35,646 bases of DNA from Gemmataceae bacterium (GTDB taxonomy: Bacteria > Planctomycetota > Planctomycetia > Gemmatales > Gemmataceae). The DNA lies in NCBI GenBank assembly GCA_019752375.1, contig JAIEMG010000206.1:1-35646 (forward strand), read 5' to 3'. This document shows, one piece after another, positions 1 through 6,618 of this stretch (position 1 is the stretch's first letter; each line of letters opens with the position of its first letter). The position numbers and the translations under genes were made by a program. The notes below the pieces were generated by a model. It was not told the DNA's origin, did not search any database, and saw only the letters and a list, made by a program, of their open reading frames with translations.

Positions 1-39
1 ACGCGCAAGCGAGGGACGAATACTCCCTCGCTTGCGCGT
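1..39. repeat. Perfect 16-bp foldback
   Basis: Bases 1-16 and 24-39 are perfect reverse complements with a 7-base loop. The stem begins ACGCGCAAGCGAGGGA. It is followed directly by CGTCGGGCTAACG (35-47), a word shared, inverted, with the repeat family at 18685-18814. This suggests a dispersed intergenic family. It could be the terminator of a gene upstream of the window, but no T-tract follows it. Confidence 0.8.
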
Positions 40-71
40 CGGGCTAACGACCGCGATGAAGCACGCGGCAC

Positions 72-107
72 GCGGAAGTGGGTTTGCAGCCCGGCAAACC
101 TCTCCGC
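72..107. repeat. Short two-part hairpin
   Basis: GCGGA (72-76) pairs with TCCGC (103-107), and inside it GTTTGC (82-87) pairs with GCAAAC (94-99) around a 6-base loop. It lies between the foldback at 1-39 and the promoter at 155-183. Its role is unknown; it may belong to the end of an upstream transcript. Confidence 0.4.
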
Positions 108-154
108 CACCACTATTTCCTCTTAAGCCTCACGGCAAAACCCCCGGAATCTAT

Positions 155-183
155 TTGACACATCTCCCGGCGCCCCGTATTTT
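155..183 (+). promoter_or_regulatory. Sigma70-type promoter of the GntR gene
   Basis: A perfect -35 box TTGACA (155-160), a 17-base spacer and a -10-like TATTTT (178-183, 4 of 6 matches) predict a start of transcription near 190. The operator palindrome at 198-220 would then lie just downstream of +1, a good position for repression by road-block. Confidence 0.6.
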
Positions 184-197
184 ACACCTCGTTAAAT

Positions 198-220
198 CAT
201 TAGATGTCTGACATCTAATG
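198..220. promoter_or_regulatory. 23-bp perfect palindromic operator
   Basis: The half site CATTAGATGTC (198-208) is repeated exactly inverted at 210-220 around a single central T (209). The core TGTCTGACA resembles operators of GntR/FCD regulators. It sits between the predicted promoter and the GTG start of the GntR gene, so autoregulation is the simple reading. An ATG at 218 overlaps the palindrome, one reason to prefer the GTG start at 245. Confidence 0.75.
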
Positions 221-244
221 TTCGATGACTTGCGGGAGATTGCT

Positions 245-1012
245 GTGATTCCCATCGAACCGATCGCCAAGAACTCGCTGGTCGACACCGTGGTGGAACG
301 CATTCGCTCGCTGATCGAGAAGGGCGAGCTGAAGGCGGGCGACCGTCTGCCCACGGAGTCCGAACTCGTGGAACGCTTGCAGGTCAGCCGCGGCGCGTTG
401 CGCGAAGGCATCAAGCGTTTGCAAACGCTCGGACTGCTCCGCGTGGCGCAGGGGCGCGGCATGTACGTGGGCGACGGTCAGGACCTGTCGAGCTGCGTGC
501 AACTTTTCCGCAGCGCCATGGCGATCTCGACCAAGGAGTCCCTGCAATTCGCCGAGTTTCGCCGCATGGTGGAATGCTACAACGCTCGCCGCGCCGCCGA
601 GCGGGCGACCAAGGAAGACGTGGCGGAGCTGGAAAGGATGCTCGAGGAAAAGAATCGCTTGGGGCCAACCGAGGAAGGCGTGCACTGGGACTGGCTGTTT
701 CACCGCAAGCTCGCCGAGATCACCGGCAACGACCTGATTCGCAACGTCGTGGTGGTGTTGCAGGAGTTCGTCGTCGCCGGCATCTGGCACACCGCCCAGG
801 CGCCCGAGGTGATGGACATCCATCGGCGTTCCTATCGCCTGCACCGCGCCATCGTGGACGCCATCGCGGACGGCGACCCCGACGCTGCCGAGCGGGCGAT
901 GCAGACGCACATGGACGCCCTGGTCAGCACCCTGGAGAAGGCCGAGGCTGCCCAGCGGCCCGCGCCGCGCTCCCGGTCGCGCCGCGGCGTTCCGGTGCCG
1001 TCCGATACCTGA
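245..1012 (+). CDS. GntR family transcriptional regulator, FCD (FadR-type) subfamily
   Basis: The protein is a dimeric DNA-binding repressor or activator that senses a small carboxylated ligand, probably in the cytoplasm. Residues 10-75 form the winged helix-turn-helix (LPTESEL at 35-41 and a recognition helix near 47-59). Residues 95-235 form an all-helical FCD domain that keeps the metal/ligand residues D149, H153, H200 and H222 in the family spacing. The GTG at 245 is chosen because GGGAG (233-237) lies seven bases upstream; an in-frame ATG at 218 would add nine residues and lie inside the operator. Promoter and palindrome just upstream suggest autoregulation. The ligand cannot be told from sequence. 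The last ~20 residues are basic and probably disordered. Confidence 0.9.
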   Translation: MIPIEPIAKNSLVDTVVERIRSLIEKGELKAGDRLPTESELVERLQVSRGALREGIKRLQTLGLLRVAQGRGMYVGDGQDLSSCVQLFRSAMAISTKESLQFAEFRRMVECYNARRAAERATKEDVAELERMLEEKNRLGPTEEGVHWDWLFHRKLAEITGNDLIRNVVVVLQEFVVAGIWHTAQAPEVMDIHRRSYRLHRAIVDAIADGDPDAAERAMQTHMDALVSTLEKAEAAQRPAPRSRSRRGVPVPSDT

Positions 1013-1088
1013 TGAATCCTCCGCTCGCTGCCCTGCATCCAAATCGTGTGCTGGGCCATTCCGCCCGTGACGTTCCTGGAGTCCATCC

Positions 1089-2078
1089 GTGGCCATTCGC
1101 ACTCCCCGACGCGCCGGTCTGAGCCTGATCGAGCTGCTCGTCGTCATTGCCATTATTGCCGTCTTGATTGCCCTCACAATTCCCGCGGTGCAGCGCGTGC
1201 GCGCCGCCGCTGATCGGGCTGCCTGCGCCAACAACATGAAGCAACTGGGCCTGGCGCTGCACGGCCATCACACCGTGAAGGGGCAGTTTCCACAGGGAAC
1301 CATGAACGATTCCCTTCCCTGGGGACCGAAACGCGTCACCTGGGCGGTCTGGCTCTACCCGTACCTGGAGCAGGGCAATGCATTCAAGCATTTCGACATC
1401 AACCAGGCGCCGTACTGGAATGCGGTGTGGTACAACAACGCAAACTCGAAAGGCGCCAACGCGCCGACGGCGACGCGCGTGCCCAGTTTTCTCTGTCCCG
1501 CGGATCGCGACGGCATCGTCGTTCGTCGCGTTACTTATCCGGACTACGGCTACCACGGCGACTTCATCGCGGCGAACTACCTGGCGTTCTTCGGCGGTCT
1601 GAATTATGGCGGTGCGATGCCGGGCGTGTTGCAACCCGGGCAGCGCGGCGTGTTCGGCCTGAACTACGGCGCCCGACTCGCGGACGTCACCGATGGCACC
1701 AGCCACACGTTGGCCCTGGGCGAGTACCTGCGAGCGCTGCCCAACTACGAGTTCGACTTCCGCGGCAGCATCTGGTCCGATCAGCCTGGTTACAGCCAGC
1801 TCTACACGCAAAACACGCCCAACACCTCCAGTCCGGACCTCTTCTACTGGGATTGGCTGGCGGTCTACGCGAACCACCGTCCCGACCTGAACCGGCCCGC
1901 ATCGCGCTCCGTGCCCGGCTCGACCGACACGGCGGCATCGCGCTCGATGCACTGGGGCGGCGTCAACGTCCTGTTCTGTGACGGCTCCGTGCGTTTCGTC
2001 CATAACACGATTGACGTCAAGACCTGGCGGGCACTGGGGACCATGGCGGGCGGCGAGACGGCCCAGGGAGATTTTTGA
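1089..2078 (+). CDS. DUF1559 protein with type IV prepilin-like N terminus
   Basis: This is one of the greatly expanded planctomycete DUF1559 (SBP_bac_10-like) proteins, thought to be surface or pseudopilin-like; their function is unknown. The N terminus has a prepilin peptidase site (Gly10, Leu11, Glu at +5) followed by a hydrophobic helix to about residue 32, then the NNMKQLGLALH signature after it. The C terminus has the family H-X9-DG motif (H288 to D298-G299). Start is GTG with GGAG at 1078-1081, seven bases upstream. The stop codon overlaps the ATG of the next gene by one base (TGATG), so the two are probably translationally coupled. A DUF1559-small lipoprotein-DUF1501 order is common in this phylum. 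Confidence 0.9.
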   Translation: MAIRTPRRAGLSLIELLVVIAIIAVLIALTIPAVQRVRAAADRAACANNMKQLGLALHGHHTVKGQFPQGTMNDSLPWGPKRVTWAVWLYPYLEQGNAFKHFDINQAPYWNAVWYNNANSKGANAPTATRVPSFLCPADRDGIVVRRVTYPDYGYHGDFIAANYLAFFGGLNYGGAMPGVLQPGQRGVFGLNYGARLADVTDGTSHTLALGEYLRALPNYEFDFRGSIWSDQPGYSQLYTQNTPNTSSPDLFYWDWLAVYANHRPDLNRPASRSVPGSTDTAASRSMHWGGVNVLFCDGSVRFVHNTIDVKTWRALGTMAGGETAQGDF

Positions 2079-2524
2079 TGCGTCGGCATCCGGATCGACC
2101 GTTCCGTCGGCTCCCAGCGTTGCTCCTCGTGCTGGTTGCAGGCTGCGCTACCAATGGCGACGTGCGCCAGACCGTCGTCCAGGGCACCGTCCTGGTCGAT
2201 GGCGAGCCCTTGGCGAATGGCAGCATCAGCTTCTTTCCCACCGATGGCACGCGCGGGCCGAGTGCTGGCGCGGTCATCCGGGACGGCAAGTATCGCATCG
2301 AGGCCGAGCGCGGCGTGGTCGTCGGCACCAACCGTGTCGAGATTCGCGGCCTGCGGGCCACGGGACACAAAGTACCGGACCTGATGGGGCGGCCCGAAGA
2401 GATGGACGAACTCGTGGAAGCCGTGCCTGCGGACTTCAACACCGATAGCACGCTGGTGCGCACCGTGCTGCCCGGCGTCAACCGCCTCGACTTCGACCTT
2501 CCTGGAACGAAGAACCAGCCTTGA
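2078..2524 (+). CDS. Small secreted lipoprotein with a carboxypeptidase-regulatory-like (beta-sandwich) fold
   Basis: This is a 148-residue predicted lipoprotein. A basic N terminus and hydrophobic stretch end in the lipobox LVAGC, so Cys at about residue 23 would be lipidated. The rest (VQGTVLVDGEPLANGSISFFPTDG... DGKYRIEA...GTNRVEIRG, quoted in parts) has the look of the small transthyretin-like domain found after DUF1559 genes in planctomycetes. It overlaps the DUF1559 stop by one base. No enzymatic residues are evident. It is probably an envelope partner of the DUF1559 protein; that partnership is inferred from gene order only. Confidence 0.8.
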   Translation: MRRHPDRPFRRLPALLLVLVAGCATNGDVRQTVVQGTVLVDGEPLANGSISFFPTDGTRGPSAGAVIRDGKYRIEAERGVVVGTNRVEIRGLRATGHKVPDLMGRPEEMDELVEAVPADFNTDSTLVRTVLPGVNRLDFDLPGTKNQP

Positions 2525-2551
2525 GCGCCTGCCCTGGACCGGAGACTCGCC

Positions 2552-3943
2552 ATGTTCAGCATTCAGGACCGACCCACCCGTTTGTGCGATGGCATGACGC
2601 GGCGCGAGTGGTTGCGAGTGGGCGGATCGAGCCTGTTCGGCCTGTCGCTGTCGGAGCTACTTGGGGAAAGCCGTGCGGCCGGGGCGCGTTCGGACAAGGC
2701 GAAAGCATGCATCGTTCTCTATTTAGGCGGCGGACCACCGCAGCATGAAACGTGGGACCCCAAACCCGATGCGCCGGCCGAAATTCGCGGCGATTTGAAG
2801 CCCATCGCCAGCTCCGTGCCCGGTCTGTTCGTCGGCGAGTTGATGCCGCGCGTCGCCCGGCTGGCGCACAAGGTCTGCGTGTTGCGGGCGGTTTACACCA
2901 ACGATCACGCACATTCCTCCAGCTTGTACTGGACGCTGACCGGCAGTGCTCATGCGCCAACGAACACCGAATTGACCAAACCCGGAGCACCCAACGACAT
3001 GCCGTGCCTGGGTGCTGTCGTCGGCCACCTGCGCGGCGGCCGCGGGACTTTGCCGGCGTCGATCACGCTGCCGGAGCATTTCATCGGCAACAACCTCGTC
3101 GTGCCGCCTGGGCAAAACGCGGGGTTCCTCGGACGGCGAGCCGATCCCTGGCTTATCACCTGCGATCCCTCGGCGCCGAACTTCCAGATGTCCGCCGTGG
3201 ATGCGGCCGCCGATGTGCCAGCCCTGAGGCTTGACGATCGCCGGTCGCTGCTGGACCAGGTAAACCGCCATTTCGACGCCGGCGCGCGCGGCAATAGTCC
3301 GGCCTTGCACGACGCGCAGACGCAGCAGGCTTTCGATCTATTGCGCTCGACGAAGGCCCGTCGCGCATTCGACTTGAGCGCCGAGCCGGTCGGCGTGCGC
3401 GACCGCTATGGCCGGCACAAGTTCGGGCAGAGCGTGTTGCTCGCCCGACGGCTGATTGAGGCCGGCGTCGCCGTCGTGCAGGTCAACTGGCCGCGCGAGA
3501 AAGGCGACATGCAGGCCGGCAATCCGCTGTGGGACACACACTCGAAGAACACCGAGCGGTTGAAGACCGCCTTGATGCCGCCCATGGACCAGGCTTACTC
3601 CGCGCTCCTGGAAGACCTGGATCAACGCGGCATGTTGAACGACACGCTGATCGTCTGGATGGGCGAATTCGGCCGCACGCCAAAGATCAATGGCTCCGCG
3701 GGCCGCGATCACTGGGGCGGCGTCTTCTCGGTGGCCCTGGCGGGTGGTGGTGTGCAAGGCGGGCGTGTCATCGGTGCATCGGACCGAATTGGAGCAAGTC
3801 CGAAGGACGGCGGCGTCGAACCGCAGCACCTGACGGCGACCATCTATCACGCCCTGGGATTGCGGCACGATGCCGAAGTGCGCGACACGCTCGGACGACC
3901 AATCCCCATCAGCCGTGGCGAGGTGATTCGGCAAGTGTTCTGA
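2552..3943 (+). CDS. DUF1501 family protein (sulfatase-like fold, Tat-type leader)
   Basis: The 463-residue protein is a typical DUF1501 member, a large planctomycete family with an alkaline-phosphatase/sulfatase-like fold and unknown substrates. The N terminus carries a twin-arginine motif (TRREWLRVGG, R17-R18) followed by a short hydrophobic stretch, so Tat export is likely. Signature motifs are GGGPPQHETWD (59-69), EFGRTP (372-377) and GRDHWGG (384-390), the last two being near the predicted metal site. It follows the DUF1559-lipoprotein pair by 27 bases and is probably in the same transcript. It ends four bases before the convergent VOC gene, leaving no room for a terminator between them. 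Confidence 0.92.
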   Translation: MFSIQDRPTRLCDGMTRREWLRVGGSSLFGLSLSELLGESRAAGARSDKAKACIVLYLGGGPPQHETWDPKPDAPAEIRGDLKPIASSVPGLFVGELMPRVARLAHKVCVLRAVYTNDHAHSSSLYWTLTGSAHAPTNTELTKPGAPNDMPCLGAVVGHLRGGRGTLPASITLPEHFIGNNLVVPPGQNAGFLGRRADPWLITCDPSAPNFQMSAVDAAADVPALRLDDRRSLLDQVNRHFDAGARGNSPALHDAQTQQAFDLLRSTKARRAFDLSAEPVGVRDRYGRHKFGQSVLLARRLIEAGVAVVQVNWPREKGDMQAGNPLWDTHSKNTERLKTALMPPMDQAYSALLEDLDQRGMLNDTLIVWMGEFGRTPKINGSAGRDHWGGVFSVALAGGGVQGGRVIGASDRIGASPKDGGVEPQHLTATIYHALGLRHDAEVRDTLGRPIPISRGEVIRQVF

Positions 3944-3947
3944 ACCA

Positions 3948-4346
3948 TCATGCCGAATAAGGTTCCGGTTTCCACCCCGGCGGATTCGGCTGGCCGAACC
4001 AGTGGTCCAGCGTGTGGTACTGCAAGTACTCGACCACGATGCCATCCTTCAGGATGAAGACCACCTCGCCAATGCCGCCCGGATCGAACGGCCCGAAGAT
4101 GACTTCCTCGCCCCGGATCGCTTCGCGCAGGTCTTCGACCCGATAGGCCACGTGCGGCCAGTGCCAGAGTTTCCAGAGGCCGACCTGCCCCGGCGGCACC
4201 TCGGGCATCTCCTTGGGCCGGATGTACTCGATGCGTTGTGGATGGCTGCGCGGGTTGGTCACCCACACCTTGCTGAACTCGACCCAGCTCTCGCCGGCGT
4301 GCGGTTCCATCGACACGATGCCAATGTGATCGAAGGCTTTTTTCAT
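3948..4346 (-). CDS. VOC (glyoxalase/bleomycin-resistance fold) protein
   Basis: This 132-residue single-domain protein has two beta-alpha-beta-beta-beta units typical of the vicinal oxygen chelate superfamily. Likely metal ligands are the His of FDHIGIVS near residue 7, the His of WPHVAYRVEDL and the Glu of VVEYLQYHTLDHW near the end. This pattern fits a glyoxalase or epimerase-like enzyme, but the substrate is not readable. The ATG at 4346 is chosen because the fold starts right there; the frame remains open upstream to 4457 but that part is unrelated. It is divergent from a TetR regulator, with a palindrome between them, so it is a plausible target of that regulator. Confidence 0.8.
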   Translation of the reverse strand: MKKAFDHIGIVSMEPHAGESWVEFSKVWVTNPRSHPQRIEYIRPKEMPEVPPGQVGLWKLWHWPHVAYRVEDLREAIRGEEVIFGPFDPGGIGEVVFILKDGIVVEYLQYHTLDHWFGQPNPPGWKPEPYSA

Positions 4347-4422
4347 GACGGCGTCCGTAGTGTGCGCTGTGTTGTCTCTCGCAAGAAGATAACCGTTTTC
4401 ATACGATGGAGGTGAACGATTT

Positions 4423-4437
4423 TGGTCCAATGGACCA
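4423..4437. promoter_or_regulatory. Candidate TetR operator
   Basis: TGGTCCA (4423-4429) is repeated inverted as TGGACCA (4431-4437) around one A. It lies in the space between the divergent VOC and TetR genes, 34 bases before the preferred TetR start, the usual place for a TetR-family operator. The site is short and untested. Confidence 0.4.
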
Positions 4438-4471
4438 CGGACCCGGACCGCGGACAACAGTGAGGATGTCG

Positions 4472-5122
4472 ATGAGCGCCCCCCAACGTCGCCGGGCCGA
4501 CGCGTCGAAGTCCACGGGGCGCATGCGCAAGGCCGACCGCAAACGCCAGCTCCTCGAGCAGGCCAAGCACCTCTTCGTCACGCTCGGCTACCAGAAGACG
4601 ACCACCAAGCAGATTGCCGAAGCGGCTGGCGTCACCGAGCCGGTGCTGTATCGCCATTTCGAAACGAAGAAGGCGCTGTTCCTGGAAGTGCTTCAGGAGA
4701 TCCGGGAGGCAACGCTCCACCGCTGGCGCGGCGAGACGGCACGGCTCACCGATCCCCTCGCGAAGCTGCACGCCATTGCCGACATGTACCTGGGCAGCAC
4801 GCGCGAGCAAGCGCGCGAGTTCCGCATCATGCACCGCACCTTGATTGAGAGTGACGATGCGGAGAATGAGGAAATCGCCTCGTCGCTGCGGGCCTTTTAC
4901 CTGGAAAGCGAGGCACTGCTGGCCGAAGTGATTAGCGAAGGCCAGCAGACCGGCGTCTTCCGCCGCTCGCTCGATCCGCGGGTGGGAGCGTGGGAGCTGA
5001 TTCGCACGGCCCTGGGCTACACGTTGACGTTGCCGCTCGACGTGCCGCTTTACGCGGAGGCGGACTACGTACCCCATGCCATCGACTGCCTGCTGCACTG
5101 TCTGCTGAAGACGGATGTGTGA
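4472..5122 (+). CDS. TetR/AcrR family transcriptional regulator
   Basis: This is a 216-residue regulator. The helix-turn-helix is ITKQIAEAAGVTEPVLYRHF-like (the sequence has TTTKQIAEAAGVTEPVLYRH), near residues 32-55, followed by the usual KKALFLEVLQEI helix. The C-terminal half is the variable ligand-binding and dimerisation domain. ATG 4472 is preferred because GAGG (4462-4465) sits six bases before it and the candidate operator then falls upstream; in-frame ATGs at 4406, 4430 and 4466 exist. A strong GGAGGTGA at 4408-4415 has no well-placed start. Divergent VOC gene suggests local control of a detoxification-type enzyme, which is inference. Confidence 0.88.
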   Translation: MSAPQRRRADASKSTGRMRKADRKRQLLEQAKHLFVTLGYQKTTTKQIAEAAGVTEPVLYRHFETKKALFLEVLQEIREATLHRWRGETARLTDPLAKLHAIADMYLGSTREQAREFRIMHRTLIESDDAENEEIASSLRAFYLESEALLAEVISEGQQTGVFRRSLDPRVGAWELIRTALGYTLTLPLDVPLYAEADYVPHAIDCLLHCLLKTDV

Positions 5123-5150
5123 AGATGCTGCGCCATTCATCGTGATGGTC

Positions 5151-5230
5151 TGTAGCCGCAGGCTTCAGCCTGCGGCATGGCGTCGCAGCGGCGGGAAGGC
5201 TCACTCCGCAGGCTGAAGCCTGCGGCTACA
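5151..5230. repeat. Nested foldback: 25-bp perfect inverted repeat, each arm itself palindromic
   Basis: Bases 5151-5175 and 5206-5230 are exact reverse complements separated by 30 bases. Each arm also contains its own palindrome (GCCGCAGGCT-TC-AGCCTGCGGC), so it can fold as one long stem or two short ones. It lies between the convergent TetR and methyltransferase-like genes and may act as a two-way terminator or be a dispersed element. Confidence 0.85.
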
Positions 5231-5256
5231 TTCAAAGACGGACGTGCAAGCGAATC

Positions 5257-5293
5257 GGGCCTCCGGCAACCGCGTTGCGGTTGCCGGAGGCCC
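5257..5293. terminator. Strong hairpin after the convergent genes
   Basis: A perfect 17-bp stem (5257-5273 with 5277-5293) has a GTT loop. It stands 26 bases beyond the stop of the minus-strand gene at 5319. No T-tract follows in either direction, so it is terminator-like rather than a classic Rho-independent terminator. Confidence 0.5.
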
Positions 5294-5318
5294 ACGGCTA
5301 AACGATAACGGATCGTCG

Positions 5319-5915
5319 TTAGTTCTTCTTCTTCTGCAGCGGGGTCACCCACAGGTAGATGGTGTGCTCGCGGTCGGTTTCCTTCGACTTGAGCTTGACC
5401 ACTTCCTTCGGCTCGACGCCTTCCATGTCGAAGCTGTGCGAGACGATGCGGGTGCCGTCCTTCATCTTTTCCAGCTGCGGGATGAGCTTCACGTTCAGGC
5501 TCGGCAGCAGGTAGAGCGTGACGACGGTCGGTTCCTTGCTCAGGTCGAGCGTGAAGATGTCCTTCTTCTCGATCTTGACGAGGTCGCCGACCTTGTTTTC
5601 CTTGACGTTCTTCTCGGAGTCTTCGATGCGCTTCGGATCGACGTCAAAGCCCATGGCCTTGCAGCCGAACTTCTTGGCGGCGGTGACGGGGATGCGGGCG
5701 TCGCCGCAACCCAGGTCCCAAACCACGTCTTCCTTCTTGACCTTGGCCATGTCGAGCATCTTGTCGACGACGTCTTGCGGCGTCGGCACGTAGATGACGT
5801 CCGGCTTCTTGTCGTCGGCAGCATTGATGGCCGTGGACGGGTTGAGCACCAACGCCACGCCGACCACCATCGCCAGGGCAACCAGGCCCATACGGCACAC
5901 GCTCATCCGGTTCAT
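5319..5915 (-). CDS. Exported class I SAM-dependent methyltransferase-fold protein
   Basis: The 198-residue protein has a signal peptide (MNRMSVCRMG then a hydrophobic core, cleavage near residues 30-33) and then a compact Rossmann methyltransferase domain. Motif I is VVWDLGCGDARI (64-75), the acidic ribose-binding residue is D91 in GFDVD, and a motif II-like KKDIF holds D119. The opening VPTPQDVVDKML and overall length recall the FAM173/lysine-methyltransferase type. ATG 5915 has an ideal GGAGGAGG leader; the frame stays open to 6053 without a ribosome site. A SAM-binding fold on an exported protein is odd, because SAM is not known to be available outside the cytoplasm. Either it acts in a planctomycete compartment, binds another ligand, or the leader anchors it inside. 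Confidence 0.85.
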   Translation of the reverse strand: MNRMSVCRMGLVALAMVVGVALVLNPSTAINAADDKKPDVIYVPTPQDVVDKMLDMAKVKKEDVVWDLGCGDARIPVTAAKKFGCKAMGFDVDPKRIEDSEKNVKENKVGDLVKIEKKDIFTLDLSKEPTVVTLYLLPSLNVKLIPQLEKMKDGTRIVSHSFDMEGVEPKEVVKLKSKETDREHTIYLWVTPLQKKKN

Positions 5916-6618
5916 CAATCCTCCTCCTTTCGAGGTAGACTCAGGGGGTACACGCCAGGAGGCGAACGCTCCTTGCTTCCTTGCCCGGGCGCGCGGCTCG
6001 ACCACCGCCGGGCTTGACGCAACCGTTTTAAGGAAAACGAGCGTCCATTTCAAATGAATTGACGTAATGACAGGGTCCGATTATTCGATGCGGACCCGCG
6101 AAGGGGCTCGCGCCGATGCGAACCGGGACCAATCCGGAAGGGCGTGGGCGTGCTGCCGTGGCGAAGAATGGCAGTCGCTCTGAATCCCTGTTCATTGCGG
6201 CGGTTTCCTGTTTTCCGGGTGCCAGGCCGGCATGAAGATGTGGCGCCAGAGTTCAATTTCGGTGAGCAGCCGCAGTTCTGTTCTCGGATTCGCGACGAAC
6301 AGGCGGAGGGTTGTGACCGATTCCTCCAAGGAATTCATTCAGGTAAGACAAGCGAAGAGCGCGCCGTCCTACCCACGTTTCTTTCGTACCGAGGTAATTA
6401 GTGCCCCAACTCGTCGTGCTTCCACTCGTGCACGGCCAGTAACGCTGGATTTGGTAGAATGGGCAATCAGGTCGGCGTCGCATTGTCACGGCAAAACGAC
6501 GGGCGGCATCCAAGGTCCAAGAGTTATTCCAACGAGGTACAGGGGTGTCAACGCTGATGCCCCACCGCTGACCCTGCGCACGGCGCGGCGATCGGCTTGG
6601 ACGGGTGTGGAGCAGAGC
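5916..6618. other. 703-base intergenic region upstream of the ethylene-receptor-like kinase
   Basis: The frame of the kinase stays open back to 6232, but this stretch shows no protein-like character and lacks a ribosome site, so I treat it as non-coding. It holds the minus-strand promoter at 6025-6053 and a small hairpin GGGTCCG/CGGACCC (6073-6079 with 6091-6097). A TAGAAT box at 6455-6460 could be the -10 of the kinase promoter, but there is no convincing -35. Nothing else is recognised. Confidence 0.5.
6025..6053 (-). promoter_or_regulatory. Promoter candidate for the exported methyltransferase-like gene
   Basis: On the minus strand TTGAAA (6053-6048, 5 of 6) and TAAAAC (6030-6025, 4 of 6) are separated by 17 bases. 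Transcription would start near 6018 and leave a leader of about 100 bases before the ATG at 5915. Confidence 0.4.

Noticed and set aside
60..112. tRNA-like 3' end (TCTCCGCCACCA) near the left edge
   Set aside because: No standard T-loop (GGTTCRA) and no matching acceptor 5' strand or anticodon arm in the bases upstream; it is better explained by the hairpin 72-107.
6232..6618. Upstream extension of the kinase frame
   Set aside because: No ribosome site, no protein-like sequence; ATG 6619 has GGAG and starts right before the sensor domain.
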